Positions 45,808 to 57,363 of a DNA stretch of 64,000 nt are shown here, in pieces. The translations under genes and the position numbers were made by a program. Origin of the DNA: Beta vulgaris subsp. vulgaris (taxonomy: Eukaryota; Streptophyta; Magnoliopsida; Caryophyllales; Amaranthaceae); assembly GCF_026745355.1 (NCBI RefSeq), contig NC_079207.1, positions 16,131,150 to 16,195,149 on the forward strand, read 5' to 3'. Numbering within the stretch: position 1 is the stretch's first letter; every line of letters starts with the position of its first letter. The notes beneath the pieces were generated by a model. The model was given only the letters and a program-made list of their open reading frames with translations. It was not told the DNA's origin and did no database searches.

Positions 45808-48800
45808 CTAGCGACGGAAACTTCTAGTAGGGCGTGGCGGCTCAGCCTCGTGCTCCTGTAACTGTACTAGTTTATAGATTGCTGCTCCTCCAAGTGCTCC
45901 GAGAGTTGGTGCTACCATGTATATCCACACGGCCCTATAATTTCCTGCAGCAACTGCTGGTCCCAGTGTCCTTACAGGATTCATCGACGCACCACTTGAT
46001 GGACTGCATCATCAAAACAGAACTTTAGCTGTTAAATTTCTGAAAAAGTGTGTTCTTAATTAATTTGAAGAAACTCATGAATTTGATATTCATCCTTTTC
46101 TGCTAGAGAATCTGATTTTTTTGCTTTTTACACAAATCAATCGTTGGTATAACTATTGTACAGCAGAATCAATAGTTGAAGAAATGCCTGAAAGACTTAC
46201 CCTGCAACAAGAATGTTCAGCATAACTGTGGCTCCAACTGCAATACCTGCTAATTCTCCAACCTGTTCAATGTAACCCACAACTCATCGTAAGATACTTA
46301 CATACATCAGAACTCATGTAACAAAGGATCCCAAGATGATCCCCTCAAAAAAAAAAAAAAAAGGATCCCAAGATGATGTATCATGCTCCATTCGATATCA
46401 TAATGTAATACTATCATGATTCATGATATCAAGAAGTCATTTCAATGCCTACTTATTACTTTGATGCACCAAACTCCCATGAAGGTTACATTTTCCATTA
46501 CAAACTTGCAACTTGGAAACTCGAAACTTTATTCTCTGAGAAAACAACTTGGTCCTATATGCAAATGAAAACTTCTTTGAGCAAATAACTCACCGCTCGA
46601 GAGTCAGTAGCAACAGCAGTGACAACAAACATGAGGTTGAAGGTAATCAAGAACTCCAAGGCAAATGCTTGTCCAATACTCACTGAAGGAACTGTGACAC
46701 CACCTGACATGAAAGGGTGGAAGACACCCTTGAGAGTGAGAGAGGCCAGGATAGAAGCTGCAACTTGGGCGGCAATGTAGCCAGGGACTTGAACCCAAGG
46801 AAAATGGCGGAGTGCTGCAAAGGCGATAGTGAGAGAGGGGTTCAAGTGGGCTCCTGATATGTGACCTGTTGATAGGATTATGATCATCACTGCCAGTCCA
46901 GCACAAGCTGCATTGCCTATCAATGACTCTGCCCCATTGTACTTCTGGTTTACAATTGGACCGGCTGTTGCTGCAAAGATGAGGATGAAAGTCCCCACGA
47001 ACTCTGCAACAAGCTGTTTACACAAGTCCCATAAGTTTCAATGTGGGCAAATCTTTCCGTGGGAAATAAGCATTGAAATGCAATGGTATAAGAAATTCAC
47101 TGTTGACAGCAATTAAATCACAGCTACCATGAATACCAAGTTAACACAGTAATTTTCAACATAGTACTATATAATATCAAGATTATAGTGATATCTCATC
47201 AGAAACTAGATCACATGATCATTTTCGGGGATACATGCAACAATTACAGTTTCCATTTCTCTATAAATTTAGATCTCAATAGAATGCATAGAAAAGTAGC
47301 ATAGTTGTATAAGGCTATAAGTACCATAAATACCAAGCCTAAGTATAGCAATATCAAACTATTGTCCATGGTTTTCAATTTCCTGAAAAAGATGAAAGTA
47401 ATACTCTTTTTAAAGGGAGAGGACATGTGAATAGTCTCAAGTGGAAGAACAGATGGAAGTACTTAGGCTCATTAGATGATGAATGATATCGTCTTTACCA
47501 TAGAGGATCAAATTCAAATCAGAAGTGCATTACTTAGGCTCATTCGGTTCATAATTCATGAAACTCTTCATAAATATGGAAATGAGAGGGCTCACATTCC
47601 TTCCTCAATAGCCAAATAGGTTAAACTAGTACAAATTGAGCTCATATATTGTAAACCCGGAGATTTTTTCTATGAACCTTAAATGGATTAAAGGCCCTCG
47701 GAAATGTAAGTTGATTAACAAATGGTGGTCTAGTCCCGTACAAGTTAGTGAGGGTTGTTTTGCACATATTTTTATTGCCATAGTGTCATGATTCGAGTGT
47801 TTTGACATCGGAACACGCAACACTCTTGCCTATGTAGCGGCAAGGGAATCCTTGTGCGATATGGGTCTATGTGGCTTGTAGAAGCACGAAGCAACATTAT
47901 GTCTTTGAAGGGACATTCTTGCCAGAACTTTAGTGGGGAAGGGACGCTTTAATTCATTCCACGAGACCCGCTAAAGAAGGTTTTTTCTAATTGGGACATT
48001 GATTGAGTGACCCTAAGGGTTGCCAACCCTCTTATTATTGAATTTTCATTGGTTAGAAATACATTAAAACATTATTTTTATATCTCTTCTCTCCTCATTT
48101 ATTACATACATATTAATATTTTATTCTAATGTGTTTAAGAGGGTTGACAACCCTAAGGGTTACTCAAACATTTTCCAATTGCGAGATAGCTATGCTACCC
48201 AATAAGGACATCATGCTACCCATTGAGCACACTATTTGCACCAGCATAATAATTGAAATTTAATAATTGAAGATAAAACCTAAATAAAAATAGCTAAACA
48301 AACGTAAATTAAAGTACTAAAAATCATTAAATAAGCAAAATACAAGTAAAAAGCTAAAAAGATAAATTAAAGTACTAGAAATCATTAAATAAGCAAAATA
48401 AAAGTATAGGGAGGTTGGATTTTAACACGCCAATTAAAAAAGTCAAACAAAAAAAATGCTTCCGAGGGTGAGGAATAGTCTAGTGGTTAGAGCTTTCTTC
48501 CTGGTTTCAGGAAGTCCTGGGATCGATTCTCACTCTTGACAAGTTGGGAACCCCTTTGATCCTTCCAACTTGTCAAGGAGAAATGCTTCCACCAAGTAGA
48601 ATACTCCAAAACACAAGGTTAACCTATAGCATTTCCCTAGTGAATTTAAATTTGGAACCATTCTATTTCTCCATCTACGTTACAAGTCTTTTCTTGATCT
48701 CTCGCTATCTCTTCTTTATGTACAAGTTTCTGCCGTATGTGCCTCCTTTACTTGTTAGATCTTAAAGGGAAAGAGATTGTATCCACTAACTAACAAGTCA

Positions 48801-51800
48801 GTAAGTATTTAGTATTATAATTGTTGATGCGCAACTTGTTTGATAAAAAGGATTTGAAAAGAAAGAAAAATCTTAAAACAAACAAAAGAAATTATGAAAC
48901 CTTTTTTTTCTCTTCCTTCCTAATCTTTACTAGAAACAAACCAAATATCCTCGGATTAAGAAATTAATATTTCTATACATTATAATTGTAATAGCAAATT
49001 TCCTGTTTACGATAAGAGGAGAAACTTCCTGATGCTCATGATCGATACAAGTAATAGGAGTAATTAGTTGCATGTGCCAGACATTGGTTCCATCAAATTA
49101 TTTTAAATCTTTTTCAAAGAAGTGAAGCCTTGAAAGCCGCCAATAAAATTGCAAGTACATCTGTACATGTATGCTATGCAACTATGCAAGTACGCACGTC
49201 ACCTCACGCTTGCATATATTATTATATCATATCTAACAAATAATTAACGGATTAATGCTCGTTTGTTAGTTGATCATATATGGTGGTAATATCATTATTT
49301 ATTTTCATGATAATGTTAATTTATTTTAAAGTGTCCATTTTCTTTCTTGAATTTTCATTCTCATCCAATACCACCTTGTAGGTGGTAATGAGTGGTAATG
49401 AAAATTGCTTTCCCTTGGAGACAAAAACACAAGTTTAGGGAGTGAGATTATTTCCCCCTGGAGAAAAAATGCCTCTCCATGGAGATTTTGAGGGTGCTTC
49501 CCTAATTAAATTACACTTAAAATTCATTTCTATTACCGCAATTTATTAACGACTACCAAATAGGCCGTAAGGGTATGTCTTATTTTTCTTTTGTGTAATT
49601 TAAGAAAATATAAGGAAAAGTTTAAAAACAGCTAAGAAAAGTTTCAAAAGCCCAAAAAAAAGAAGTGATAAGAGAAATTAAGCAAATAAGGTGAAATAAA
49701 CATACCATGACAATGACAGAATAAAGTAAGTATATGACGTTAGCTTAAATGACTTCTATAATTTTGAGATATACCAAAATAAAATATAAAAAATAGAGTA
49801 ATTGTGATGAGGAAAAACTGACATCTTACCATGATTGGACTCTAATAAGGGCTTTTTGGTCATTTTAACCAAAAAATTAATACTAATAGTAGATATGTTG
49901 GTATTGAATTTTTAGTACTTTTTAAAAGAAAAATTTCATTAATTAAATTTAGACGCAACACTTTTTATATCTAATCCTCGAATATTAATTGCACTTTTCT
50001 TATTTTAAGCATTGACACACTATTTTTTACGTTACTTACACCTTGTTATGAAAAACAACTGATCTCTCCTATTTTTCTCACCGAAATAAACCCATTATCC
50101 CCCTTCCCACCAACATAAGCCATTAATTTTAAAAGAAGTATAGTTTAGATACAACTCTATCTTGTAGAGTTTTATTAAAACTCTAAAGGTTCTGGACTCT
50201 TAATCCTCTCCCTCCATTACCACTAAACTTGGGAATAATCAAAGTTGTTGCCCCTTACCCCCGTGACGGATGCATGTTGATGGTGATCCCACTTGGGAAA
50301 ATATAATGTGAGAAAAAATCTAATTTTTATTGTATAAATGTAGATAAAAGTGTTAATTAGTAGGAGAAGAGACCCCCAGGCCACTCAACACTTAAAAAAG
50401 GACCCCGACCTACATTAACAATAATTCGTGATCCCGTTAAATATAATTACTAGATCCGCCACAGGTTGTCCCCGGATCATATCCCCTATGACTCTATGAG
50501 AGGTGCAGCCGTTATAACTTTTATCCACTTAGCTAGAGCTCCTCAATTATGCGAATCTTGTTCGAAAAAGAAAATAGAAGAGAAATTATTTGGCTTCCCC
50601 TTGGCCCTTTCATTTGTCTGCTCTAAAAAATTACACAAACGTACAAAAACTGGGTGACGAAACTCTTGACTCTATTATTAATATTTGGAACTTTGAATCT
50701 GGTGACAACTAACAAGGATGACCAATGTAAAAGATAAAGTATTGACATCTCATAGCGAGATGTCAAAATGATATCTCACAAAATTTTTGGGGTTAAAGCT
50801 AAATTAAAGTAGTACCAAAATAGAGTTATTCGGTATCAAATGATTTTATTTTGGTATCACTTTTACTTAACTTTGATATCAAATTTTTGTGAGACGTTAT
50901 TTTGACATCTGATTATGAGACGCCTATCCAAGTTCAATGTGAAATGAGGACAGACTAGGTATAGAATGCCAACACATCTTTTTTTTGTTTCCCTTATGCT
51001 AAAAATATATTTCATCCGTCTCATAATATAGTGCTTGATTCCATTTTATCACGGGAATTAAGGTAAATAAAATCTTAGAGGAAAGCAAAGACTTTTTACT
51101 TATTATTATAAATTTTATATGGAAAAAAGTGATTTTAGGAGAGAAAATGGAGAATAATTGATCAAAGAGCATTAAATGCAACCACTGGGTTGAATAAACA
51201 AAGCAAAAAACTAATTCTAAGAAGCAAATAATTGATGATGTCACGATTTTCTAAGCAAATCACGCAAATTTAATATAGAACCAAGCACTATATTTTGGGA
51301 CACTCAAAATGAAAATGAAGCACTATATTATGAGACGGATGGCGTATTACTTGGTTCTTTAAAAAACAAAAGGATATGTTACTTTATTATATTGAACTTA
51401 TTTAAATTTATTTTCAGAAAATTCAAAAAATTAAAAATAAACTACAGAAATTCCAAAAAATTAGTAATAAAGTTTAAAATAGTTTAGAATTTTTTTTAAC
51501 ACATAAAATAAGTTGAATAAATAGACCATAATTATTACTTCTCTCGATACTCCATAACAACTCTACGTCTTTATTAACATTGACTCCCATTTGGATCACA
51601 CTTCATTTTACTTTCTTACTATATATTATTAGAAAATCTAGTCTAATTTGTATATAATTATCCTTTTAAAACAAATACTACTTTCTCGTTCAATTATTGT
51701 TTTCCTGATTCTCCTTCTTTGATTTTTTTAACTAGTTATTAGGTCCAAGCTATACTCCGACTACGAAAAAATTTCATTTATTAATATAATACTTTATGAT

Positions 51801-54800
51801 AATGATATTATATAATACTTTATGATAATAATATTAAATACAACTTAGTCTAGTGGTTAAGACTTTAATATATATATTTGAGGTCTCGGGATCAAACCCT
51901 GTATTACACAATTCTAAATTTTTTTATTATAAATAGATTACATGAACTAAGGGTCTGTTCTCTTCGGCATAAAACAGCTGGACTGAACTGAACTGATCTG
52001 AACTGAACGGAATTGAACTAAACTGATCTGAACTGAACTGAATTAAACTGAACTGAAATGAATAGTGATATGTGAGAGTAAAAGTATAGTCAAGAGCTGA
52101 ACTAAATTGATCTGAACTGATCTGAACTAAACTGAATTGAACTGAAAATAAGCTAGGGAGAACAGGCCCTAAAACTTCCTAGAGAGAGCGCCATGTGGCA
52201 CAGTTTCTTGTTTATGCACGTCTTTTAATATATTTATATAGATAGATGATTCATCGATTACGAAATTTATTACTACATTTCCATCTTAGGGCATGTTCTC
52301 CCCAACTTATTTTCAATTCAGTTCATCTCATCTCCATTCTTTTATAACCATTTTGTTAAATATTATTATTATGTTGGTCTAATTTATTTTACTAATTACT
52401 CTTATTATTATTAATTTATGATTATTAATATTATTTATTTATAACTACCATTTAAAAAAATCTAAAATATTATTATTATTATTATTCATTATTATTACTT
52501 ATCATTATAATTATTATTTAATATTTATATTATTATTGTTTAGATATTATTTATGTATTACATTCAATTTAATTCAATTCAGTTCAGTACAATTCAGCTG
52601 TTTTATGCCGAAGAGAACAGGCTCTTAAACGTCAATATGTGAGATAATAAGAGGGAAGAAGAGAGATTGTGAGGATTATTTTACTTAAAATGAAAAGTGA
52701 GCAAGATAATAGGATCCCCTAAAAAAGAAAAGGGAAATCTATTAGTAATAATGTTTTTTTTTTTTAAAAAAAGAAGAAATAATTTCTATCTATCTACTGT
52801 ACTAGGTAGGCATGATGAGATTTTTCTTTTCTTATTCTCACAAGTTGAGAAAACGAAACATAATTTTATTTACTTACGTTTTGACTATATGTATGGCTGA
52901 GAGTAAGCCATACTATTATTCATTGCCTCGTCGGTAAAATGACCTACCATTAACAGAGTATGATTTTCATACTTAATTAATGTCGAATCAGGAAACGGCT
53001 TACTAAAAATTAAATTTTATATGTTAATTGTGAAAAATATATAATTTGGGAAATTAAAAGTATCTTAACTTGATAGCTACATAAAGAATACTTTATTAAA
53101 TATAGAACATATATAATATTTGGCTTACTATAACTTTTTGCGATCGAGTTGACTAGTGTCCTTTTACATGTTGCTTCTGTACAAAATTAGGGGTGTACTC
53201 ATAAAAGTAATTGCTATGATAACGGTTAGCTATGACATTAACATAGCACTTGTTGAAGTCTAGTTGTTGAAACAACTGCTTGTATTGTTACATCTGTCAT
53301 ATAAATAAATTTTAAAACTAGATACTTATTTTCGGAGGAACAACTCAAAGTTAACTATTTCTAAAAAATTAAAAGGGATTTGTTTACTATTTTACCTATT
53401 TTTTAAAAAATTATAGCAAGTTTTACTTTAATTTTGGAAACAAACTCAAAGTTGGGGTATCGAGGTAGTGCTTCAATGTTAATAGACCTTAAATCATTTA
53501 GAGACTAAAGGTTTTGTTGTTGTTTGTAGTGCTAGGTAAAAACTACTCTAACAATTTGATCAACAATATAACAAAAAATATAAAATATAGTCTACCATAG
53601 AAAGTTATTCCTAACGCTAATCAATCAGAGTCTTGACTTGGTCGAACCACTAAATAGCATAATTCTACTCCTATTTGATAAATTAGGGTCTAACAAGCTT
53701 GCCCTAAGATCAATGATAATTAGTGTATAGCAAATAGGTGCACATTACTCAATATCATATCCTTTGGAAAAATAGATTAGGAATGTCAATGAAACGAGAC
53801 AACTCGCGAGCTACTCGAGATCCACTCGTCATAACTCGATCAAAGCTGGACTCGAGTAAGCTTAAATCGAAATCGAGTTCGACTCGAGATGTTGGTGAGT
53901 CGAGTTGAGCAACTCGATACTCGACTGGAAAACTCGTGATAAACTCGAATACCCAATTATCAATAGCAAAATACTTAAATTCAATATTTTTCTACCTTAT
54001 TGTTGTTTTTAACATGAGACACTTACCTTATTGTTACTTGAAATCTACTAGGTCAAAATTCAACTTGATCAATACTCGACTCAACTCACACTCGACTAGA
54101 AATGCTAACGAGTTGAGTCAAATTGAGCTAGCTTAAACTCGAACTCGACTTGTCACCCTTAAATGAGACTCAAAGGCGATTAATTTAATTATTAAAGGGA
54201 TGTTCGTCAATGCATATAGGTGGCTCTTACTAGCTAGGACAATAATCATCAACAAACTTTAAATCAACTAAATTGGAAGACCATCAATGTAATGAACAGA
54301 TTTTTGGTCTTGAAGTTCTTGTTACTAACAAACTCGAAAGCTTCACACAATCAATTCTAGCAATTTTCAAACTTAAAAAAAAAAAAAAAAAAAAACGCAA
54401 TATACTACTTTCTCCATTTCAATTTAAACAAGGATTGTTTTTAATTAGATATATCACTTTTTTCTCGACGATAAATTCTTGGCAATATACTACTTCTATT
54501 TTTCTTTGCCTCTATCTCTCTTCATTAAAAATTATCTAGGAATCTGTTACAAAATGACGTATCTATTTTGAAACCGAGGTAGTATCCACTTCTTTCTTAA
54601 ACAAAAGGTTAGTGCAATATACTACTCTATATTACCAAAAAAGAAAAACACAAAACTATGCAGTTGAATAAAAGTTAGTGCTCCAACGGAAAATGGAACA
54701 GAAGGTTTACCTTTCGGGTGAGGGTGACGTCAGAAGCTTTAAAATCAGTGAAGCAGGCCTGAAGTGGGCCAGACCCAATTCCCAAAGGCCCATTGGAGAA

Positions 54801-54929
54801 GCAGTTGCACTTTGGCATCGACGATCGCTCATATGAAAGTGAGTCAACGCGTCCACTCGGGAACAGCGGCGCTGGTGTTCCTTCCGGTGTACCCGGCACC
54901 GACACAGACACTTCCACTTGTGGGTTCAT
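45808..54929 (-). CDS. NIP5;1: NIP5;1-type aquaporin (boric acid channel), distal copy
   Basis: Four minus-strand exons, 54929-54711, 47013-46594, 46262-46201 and 46003-45808, join in frame with GT-AG junctions to 897 bases (298 residues). Exon 1 gives a cytosolic N-terminus with TPG-like repeats (VPGTPEGTPAP, residues 11-21). Exon 2 carries most membrane helices and the NPS motif (SGAHLNPSLTIAFAAL). Exon 3 reads GELAGIAVGATVMLNILVAG, and exon 4 has the NPV motif (ASMNPVRTLGPAV) with its selectivity arginine and a C-terminal RSFRR. NPS plus NPV and the length match NIP5;1, a plasma-membrane boric acid facilitator needed for boron uptake under deficiency. In Arabidopsis the N-terminal TPG repeats direct polar localisation. 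Two ATGTAA elements lie upstream. The first intron (7697 bases) is filled with MITEs. This copy looks intact. The NIP6;1 alternative is less likely because of the NPS motif. Confidence 0.92.
48464..48580 (+). mobile_element. tRNA-derived SINE with 10-bp target duplication
   Basis: A box (TAGTCTAGTGGTTAGAGC, 48476-48493) and B box (GGGATCGATTC, 48519-48529) are followed by a short unique tail. The unit is flanked by exact AAATGCTTCC duplications (48454-48463, 48581-48590). It is unusually short (117 bp). Confidence 0.7.
49256..49567. mobile_element. Harbinger-like MITE in the distal NIP intron
   Basis: Ends TGCTCGTTTGTTAG and, inverted, CGGCCTATTTGGTAGTCG, flanked by TAA (49253-49255, 49568-49570). 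It belongs to the same family as 19238-19588, in opposite orientation; shared internal words include CTTGGAG and CATTACCAC. Confidence 0.6.
50742..50924. mobile_element. inverted-repeat MITE
   Basis: The left arm (GACATCTCATAGCGAGATGTC...ATATCTCACAAAA) is matched by the complement of the right arm over about 80 bases, with a small loop. The left end itself contains the short palindrome GACATCTCATAGCGAGATGTC. Target duplication not settled. Confidence 0.5.
51010..51344. mobile_element. Stowaway MITE
   Basis: Degenerate ends (TTTCATCCGTCTCATAATAT and complement CGCCATCCGTCTCATAATAT), TA duplication at 51008-51009 and 51345-51346. The right side has a doubled terminal motif (AGCACTATATTTTGGGACAC then AGCACTATATTATGAGACGG), as in the 15419 element. 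Confidence 0.7.
51732..52246 (-). mobile_element. Helitron-like segment
   Basis: On the minus strand the 5' end is TCTATCTATATAAATATATT after a host A, with CCACATGGCGC nearby, and the 3' end is AATAACTAG followed by host T, preceded by an imperfect stem (GGAGTATAGCTTGGACC). These fit Helitron termini and the A/T target. A SINE-like segment (about 51845-51910) and a Tourist-like MITE (51951-52169) lie inside. No Rep/helicase is encoded. Confidence 0.4.
51951..52169. mobile_element. Tourist/Harbinger-like MITE with CTGAACTGAA words
   Basis: Ends GGGTCTGTTCTC and, inverted, GGGCCTGTTCTC, flanked by TAA (51948-51950, 52170-52172). The body is a run of CTGAACTGAA words. It shares the subterminal sequence TTCGGCATAAAACAGCTG with the inverted copy at 52289-52624. 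Confidence 0.7.
52289..52624. mobile_element. Tourist/Harbinger-like MITE, inverted relative to its neighbour
   Basis: Ends GGGCATGTTCTC and, inverted, GAGCCTGTTCTC, flanked by TTA (52286-52288, 52625-52627). It lies 120 bp from, and opposite to, the copy at 51951, with an ATTATT-rich centre absent from that copy. Confidence 0.7.
53780..54160. mobile_element. hAT-like element made of ACTCGA words
   Basis: Both ends are crowded with ACTCGA/TCGAGT words (53805-53945 and 54058-54155) around a short AT-rich centre. The outer edges AATGTCAATGAAACGAG and CTTGTCACCCTTAAATGAG suggest a hAT-type end of the CACCCTTA kind. No exact 8-bp duplication found. Confidence 0.4.
54408..54582. mobile_element. 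degenerate Stowaway-like MITE
   Basis: Left end CTTTCTCCATTTCAATTTAA and complement of the right end CTACCTCGGTTTCAAAATAG, flanked by TA at 54406-54407 and 54583-54584. A run of about 21 A residues precedes it at 54375-54395, perhaps an older retroposon tail. Confidence 0.5.
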
Positions 54930-55042
54930 TACTCTTTTTTTTTATTTTTTAGATTTTTTGGTTAAAATTTAGATTATTATTTTTTTTTTTTTTTTTTTTT
55001 TTGGGTAAGAAGAAAAGGATAATTAAAATTTGTGGGTTCGAC

Positions 55043-55048
55043 TTACAT
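55043..55048 (-). promoter_or_regulatory. AUG-stop uORF (ATGTAA), 119 bases upstream of the NIP start
   Basis: The minus strand reads ATGTAA at 55048-55043. In Arabidopsis NIP5;1, AUG-UAA elements in the 5' UTR cause boron-dependent ribosome stalling and mRNA degradation; one of them lies about 120 bases before the start. Here the spacing is strikingly similar. Caveat: the six bases overlap a GTAAGT string that could act as a splice donor, in which case the element would be removed in the spliced form. Confidence 0.6.
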
Positions 55049-55255
55049 AACTTCCTGGTTTTTATAAAGTTGAATTTACGGCTTTGTATGAAGTATAGCC
55101 ACTGTAAGTAACAATGAAACTGAAAGAACACACACAAAAAAAAAAAACACTCAAACTAATTAGACATAATCATAATGTCTAGTTATAAATCAAAACAAGA
55201 TTTTTTTTTTTTGGGGTTTTTGTTTTTTGGAAGTTTGATCAAAGAAAAGGTGAAG

Positions 55256-55261
55256 TTACAT
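55256..55261 (-). promoter_or_regulatory. second AUG-stop uORF (ATGTAA), 332 bases upstream of the NIP start
   Basis: Minus strand ATGTAA at 55261-55256. The Arabidopsis gene also has a second such element about 300 bases upstream of its start. Whether the leader here reaches this far is not shown by the sequence; a CT-rich minus-strand leader continues to about 55560 with a TTTAAA motif at about 55570. Confidence 0.55.
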
Positions 55262-55569
55262 AATTTGAAGGGATTTTTTTGAGGTATTATTACGGTGTAA
55301 AGATGATGATTTTAAAAGCCAGGAGGATCAAATGGACGAAATCAGATTAAAGAGAAACAAGGAATAGATTCATCAACATAAATCAAATGAAATCAAAGAA
55401 GCATTAAGATTATTAAGAGTTTGAAAATGAATGGATGAAGAAGATATTAAAAAAAGGAGTACTAGAGATGAGAGAGAAAGAGAAGTTGAATGAAGAAGGT
55501 AAAGATGAATGATGGATTTAAGAAATGGAAAGGATGTGACAAGGTGTTGAGGGTGAACCTCTCGTGTCT

Positions 55570-57180
55570 TTAAATCAATCGAAAAAGCGGAATTAATTTG
55601 GCCCTTTTTTGATTAAGAAATTGTATTAAATTTAATGCAACTTCCAATCTGGAAAGTCAAGTATCGAGTGTAATGTGTATTACCTTACCTTCCACCTTTC
55701 CTTCCTCTCCCATTCATTACTGAATAGAGTATGTGTTGTACTATTTTATACTTCTTGTCCATTATTACTCCTTATTTAACTCATATGTAGCTCATATTGA
55801 AAATAGTTTATGTATCATATATCAATGATAATCTTAACCAAAAATTGTCACATGAAATCTTAAGATTAGTGTGTTTTCTTAGGTTAATTTTTGATCTGAT
55901 TTATTTATGACTAAACTCATTACTTTAAGTTTTGTGATATTCTTCCTAGTTCCTATATTGATCTCTAATGACCTATTACATGTTTCATAAGTTATGTTTT
56001 GCTCTATTTGGAGATCAAATTTTCTATTATTCTAATTTCTCTATCTCATTTTCTTCGGTCGATAGGCTATCATACATGAATGGCTAATTAGAAAATGTTA
56101 TGTGAATTTTCAGTATGTATCAAATTTAATGTGGTTGTATTAGTATTAGGCTGTACTTCCTCTTTTAATTAATGTATGATTTCTCGATGTTCTAAAAAAA
56201 AAATCAATGAATTTGAATCTAGAGCAATATGAAAAGATGTCACGAAATTTAAGTTATTGGTATGAGGAAAGAGAATATTTTGTGAATTTGCAAATTTAGG
56301 AGGCAATATGTCATAAAATATAATAATCATTAATATAAGTCTAAATCTTCATCAGAATTGTCTTTAATCATTTTAATTTTATTATGTACTTGATGAAACT
56401 TATCCTATGGAGTGTATAGGTTAAATAAAAGTATAAAAATATTAAATATGAAATTCATACGAGTAAAGCAGTAAACACCTCAACTTTAGATTTATTATGG
56501 CAATATATTTACACTATGCTTAATAGTTTTTGTGAAAATAACTTCACATATAACCCTCACCTTTTTTTAAAAGATTCCACCAAAAATATGTCATTTAGTC
56601 TAAATATCAATAGTATATGTACTACAATTTCCATATATCAACTATAATGACATAACCTAATGTTCTTGTCTCAAAGTGTATCCTGAAGGTATTTTCGTAG
56701 GCTTACTTTTTATGGAACACCTATTAGGTCTCTATCTCATATTTGAATACTTATAATTTCGTCAAAAAAAAGTTTTTCTTACATCGAAATAGAAATAATC
56801 TTTATTATATAGTACGGTCATATGTCACTTATGCTTTGACATAAGGCTTCTTGAGCTCTTGGATAAAGAAACAATACTTAATTTGTTATTAGGGTCGTAA
56901 TTGTGGGTGTGTAAACAACCCCTTTGCATAGGGGCTCTAGTCCAAAAAATTTTAATTTTATTAGAAAGGGTCCAATTTTAAGAAGTATGATGTTCTGTTA
57001 AACGAAAACGGCAAACGCTCCATATCTCCATTTTCCAAAATCCATAATTCCCGCTATCACCTATCATCTTTCTCAATCTCTTCCACCAAAAATCTAACCT
57101 TTATTTCATATCTTTAACTTTCTACATCAAATATTGTCATCAATACTTTTTCATAATTATCAAAAATAAAACTAATCCAT
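55570..57180. other. upstream region of the distal NIP gene, no gene seen
   Basis: AT-rich DNA, probably including the promoter of the minus-strand NIP gene at its left edge. The only recognisable element is a LINE tail at about 56133-56204. Confidence 0.4.
56133..56204 (+). mobile_element. truncated LINE 3' tail
   Basis: GGTTGTATTAGTATTAGGCT and TCTCGATGTTC followed by an A run match the 3' end of the insertion at 43937-45381. This is a severely 5'-truncated copy. Confidence 0.6.
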
Positions 57181-57363
57181 CTGTTGAATCCCATTGATGA
57201 ACACATGTGAGTAGGAGTGTGCACTAGTCCAGGACCGGACCGGAACCGACTGGACCGGAATTCGGGAATTTCTTTGAATGGGACCCGATCGGACCGGAAA
57301 AATTCAGGGATCGGCCCCGAATTTTTCGGGTCTGGTCCTGGACCTCTTGATCTTTTTATTTTA

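Larger units (their letters stand above)
47014..54710 (-). other. 7.7-kb first intron of the distal NIP gene
   Basis: Donor CGAAAG/GTAAAC at 54710 and acceptor GTAAACAG ending at 47014. The acceptor context is the same as that of intron 1 in the proximal copy. The intron holds a SINE (48464), a Harbinger-like MITE (49256), an inverted-repeat MITE (50742), Stowaways (51010, 54408), a Helitron-like segment (51732), Tourist-like MITEs (51951, 52289) and a hAT-like word repeat (53780-54160). I see no nested gene; about 47030-48450 and 52630-53760 show nothing recognisable. Confidence 0.8.
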
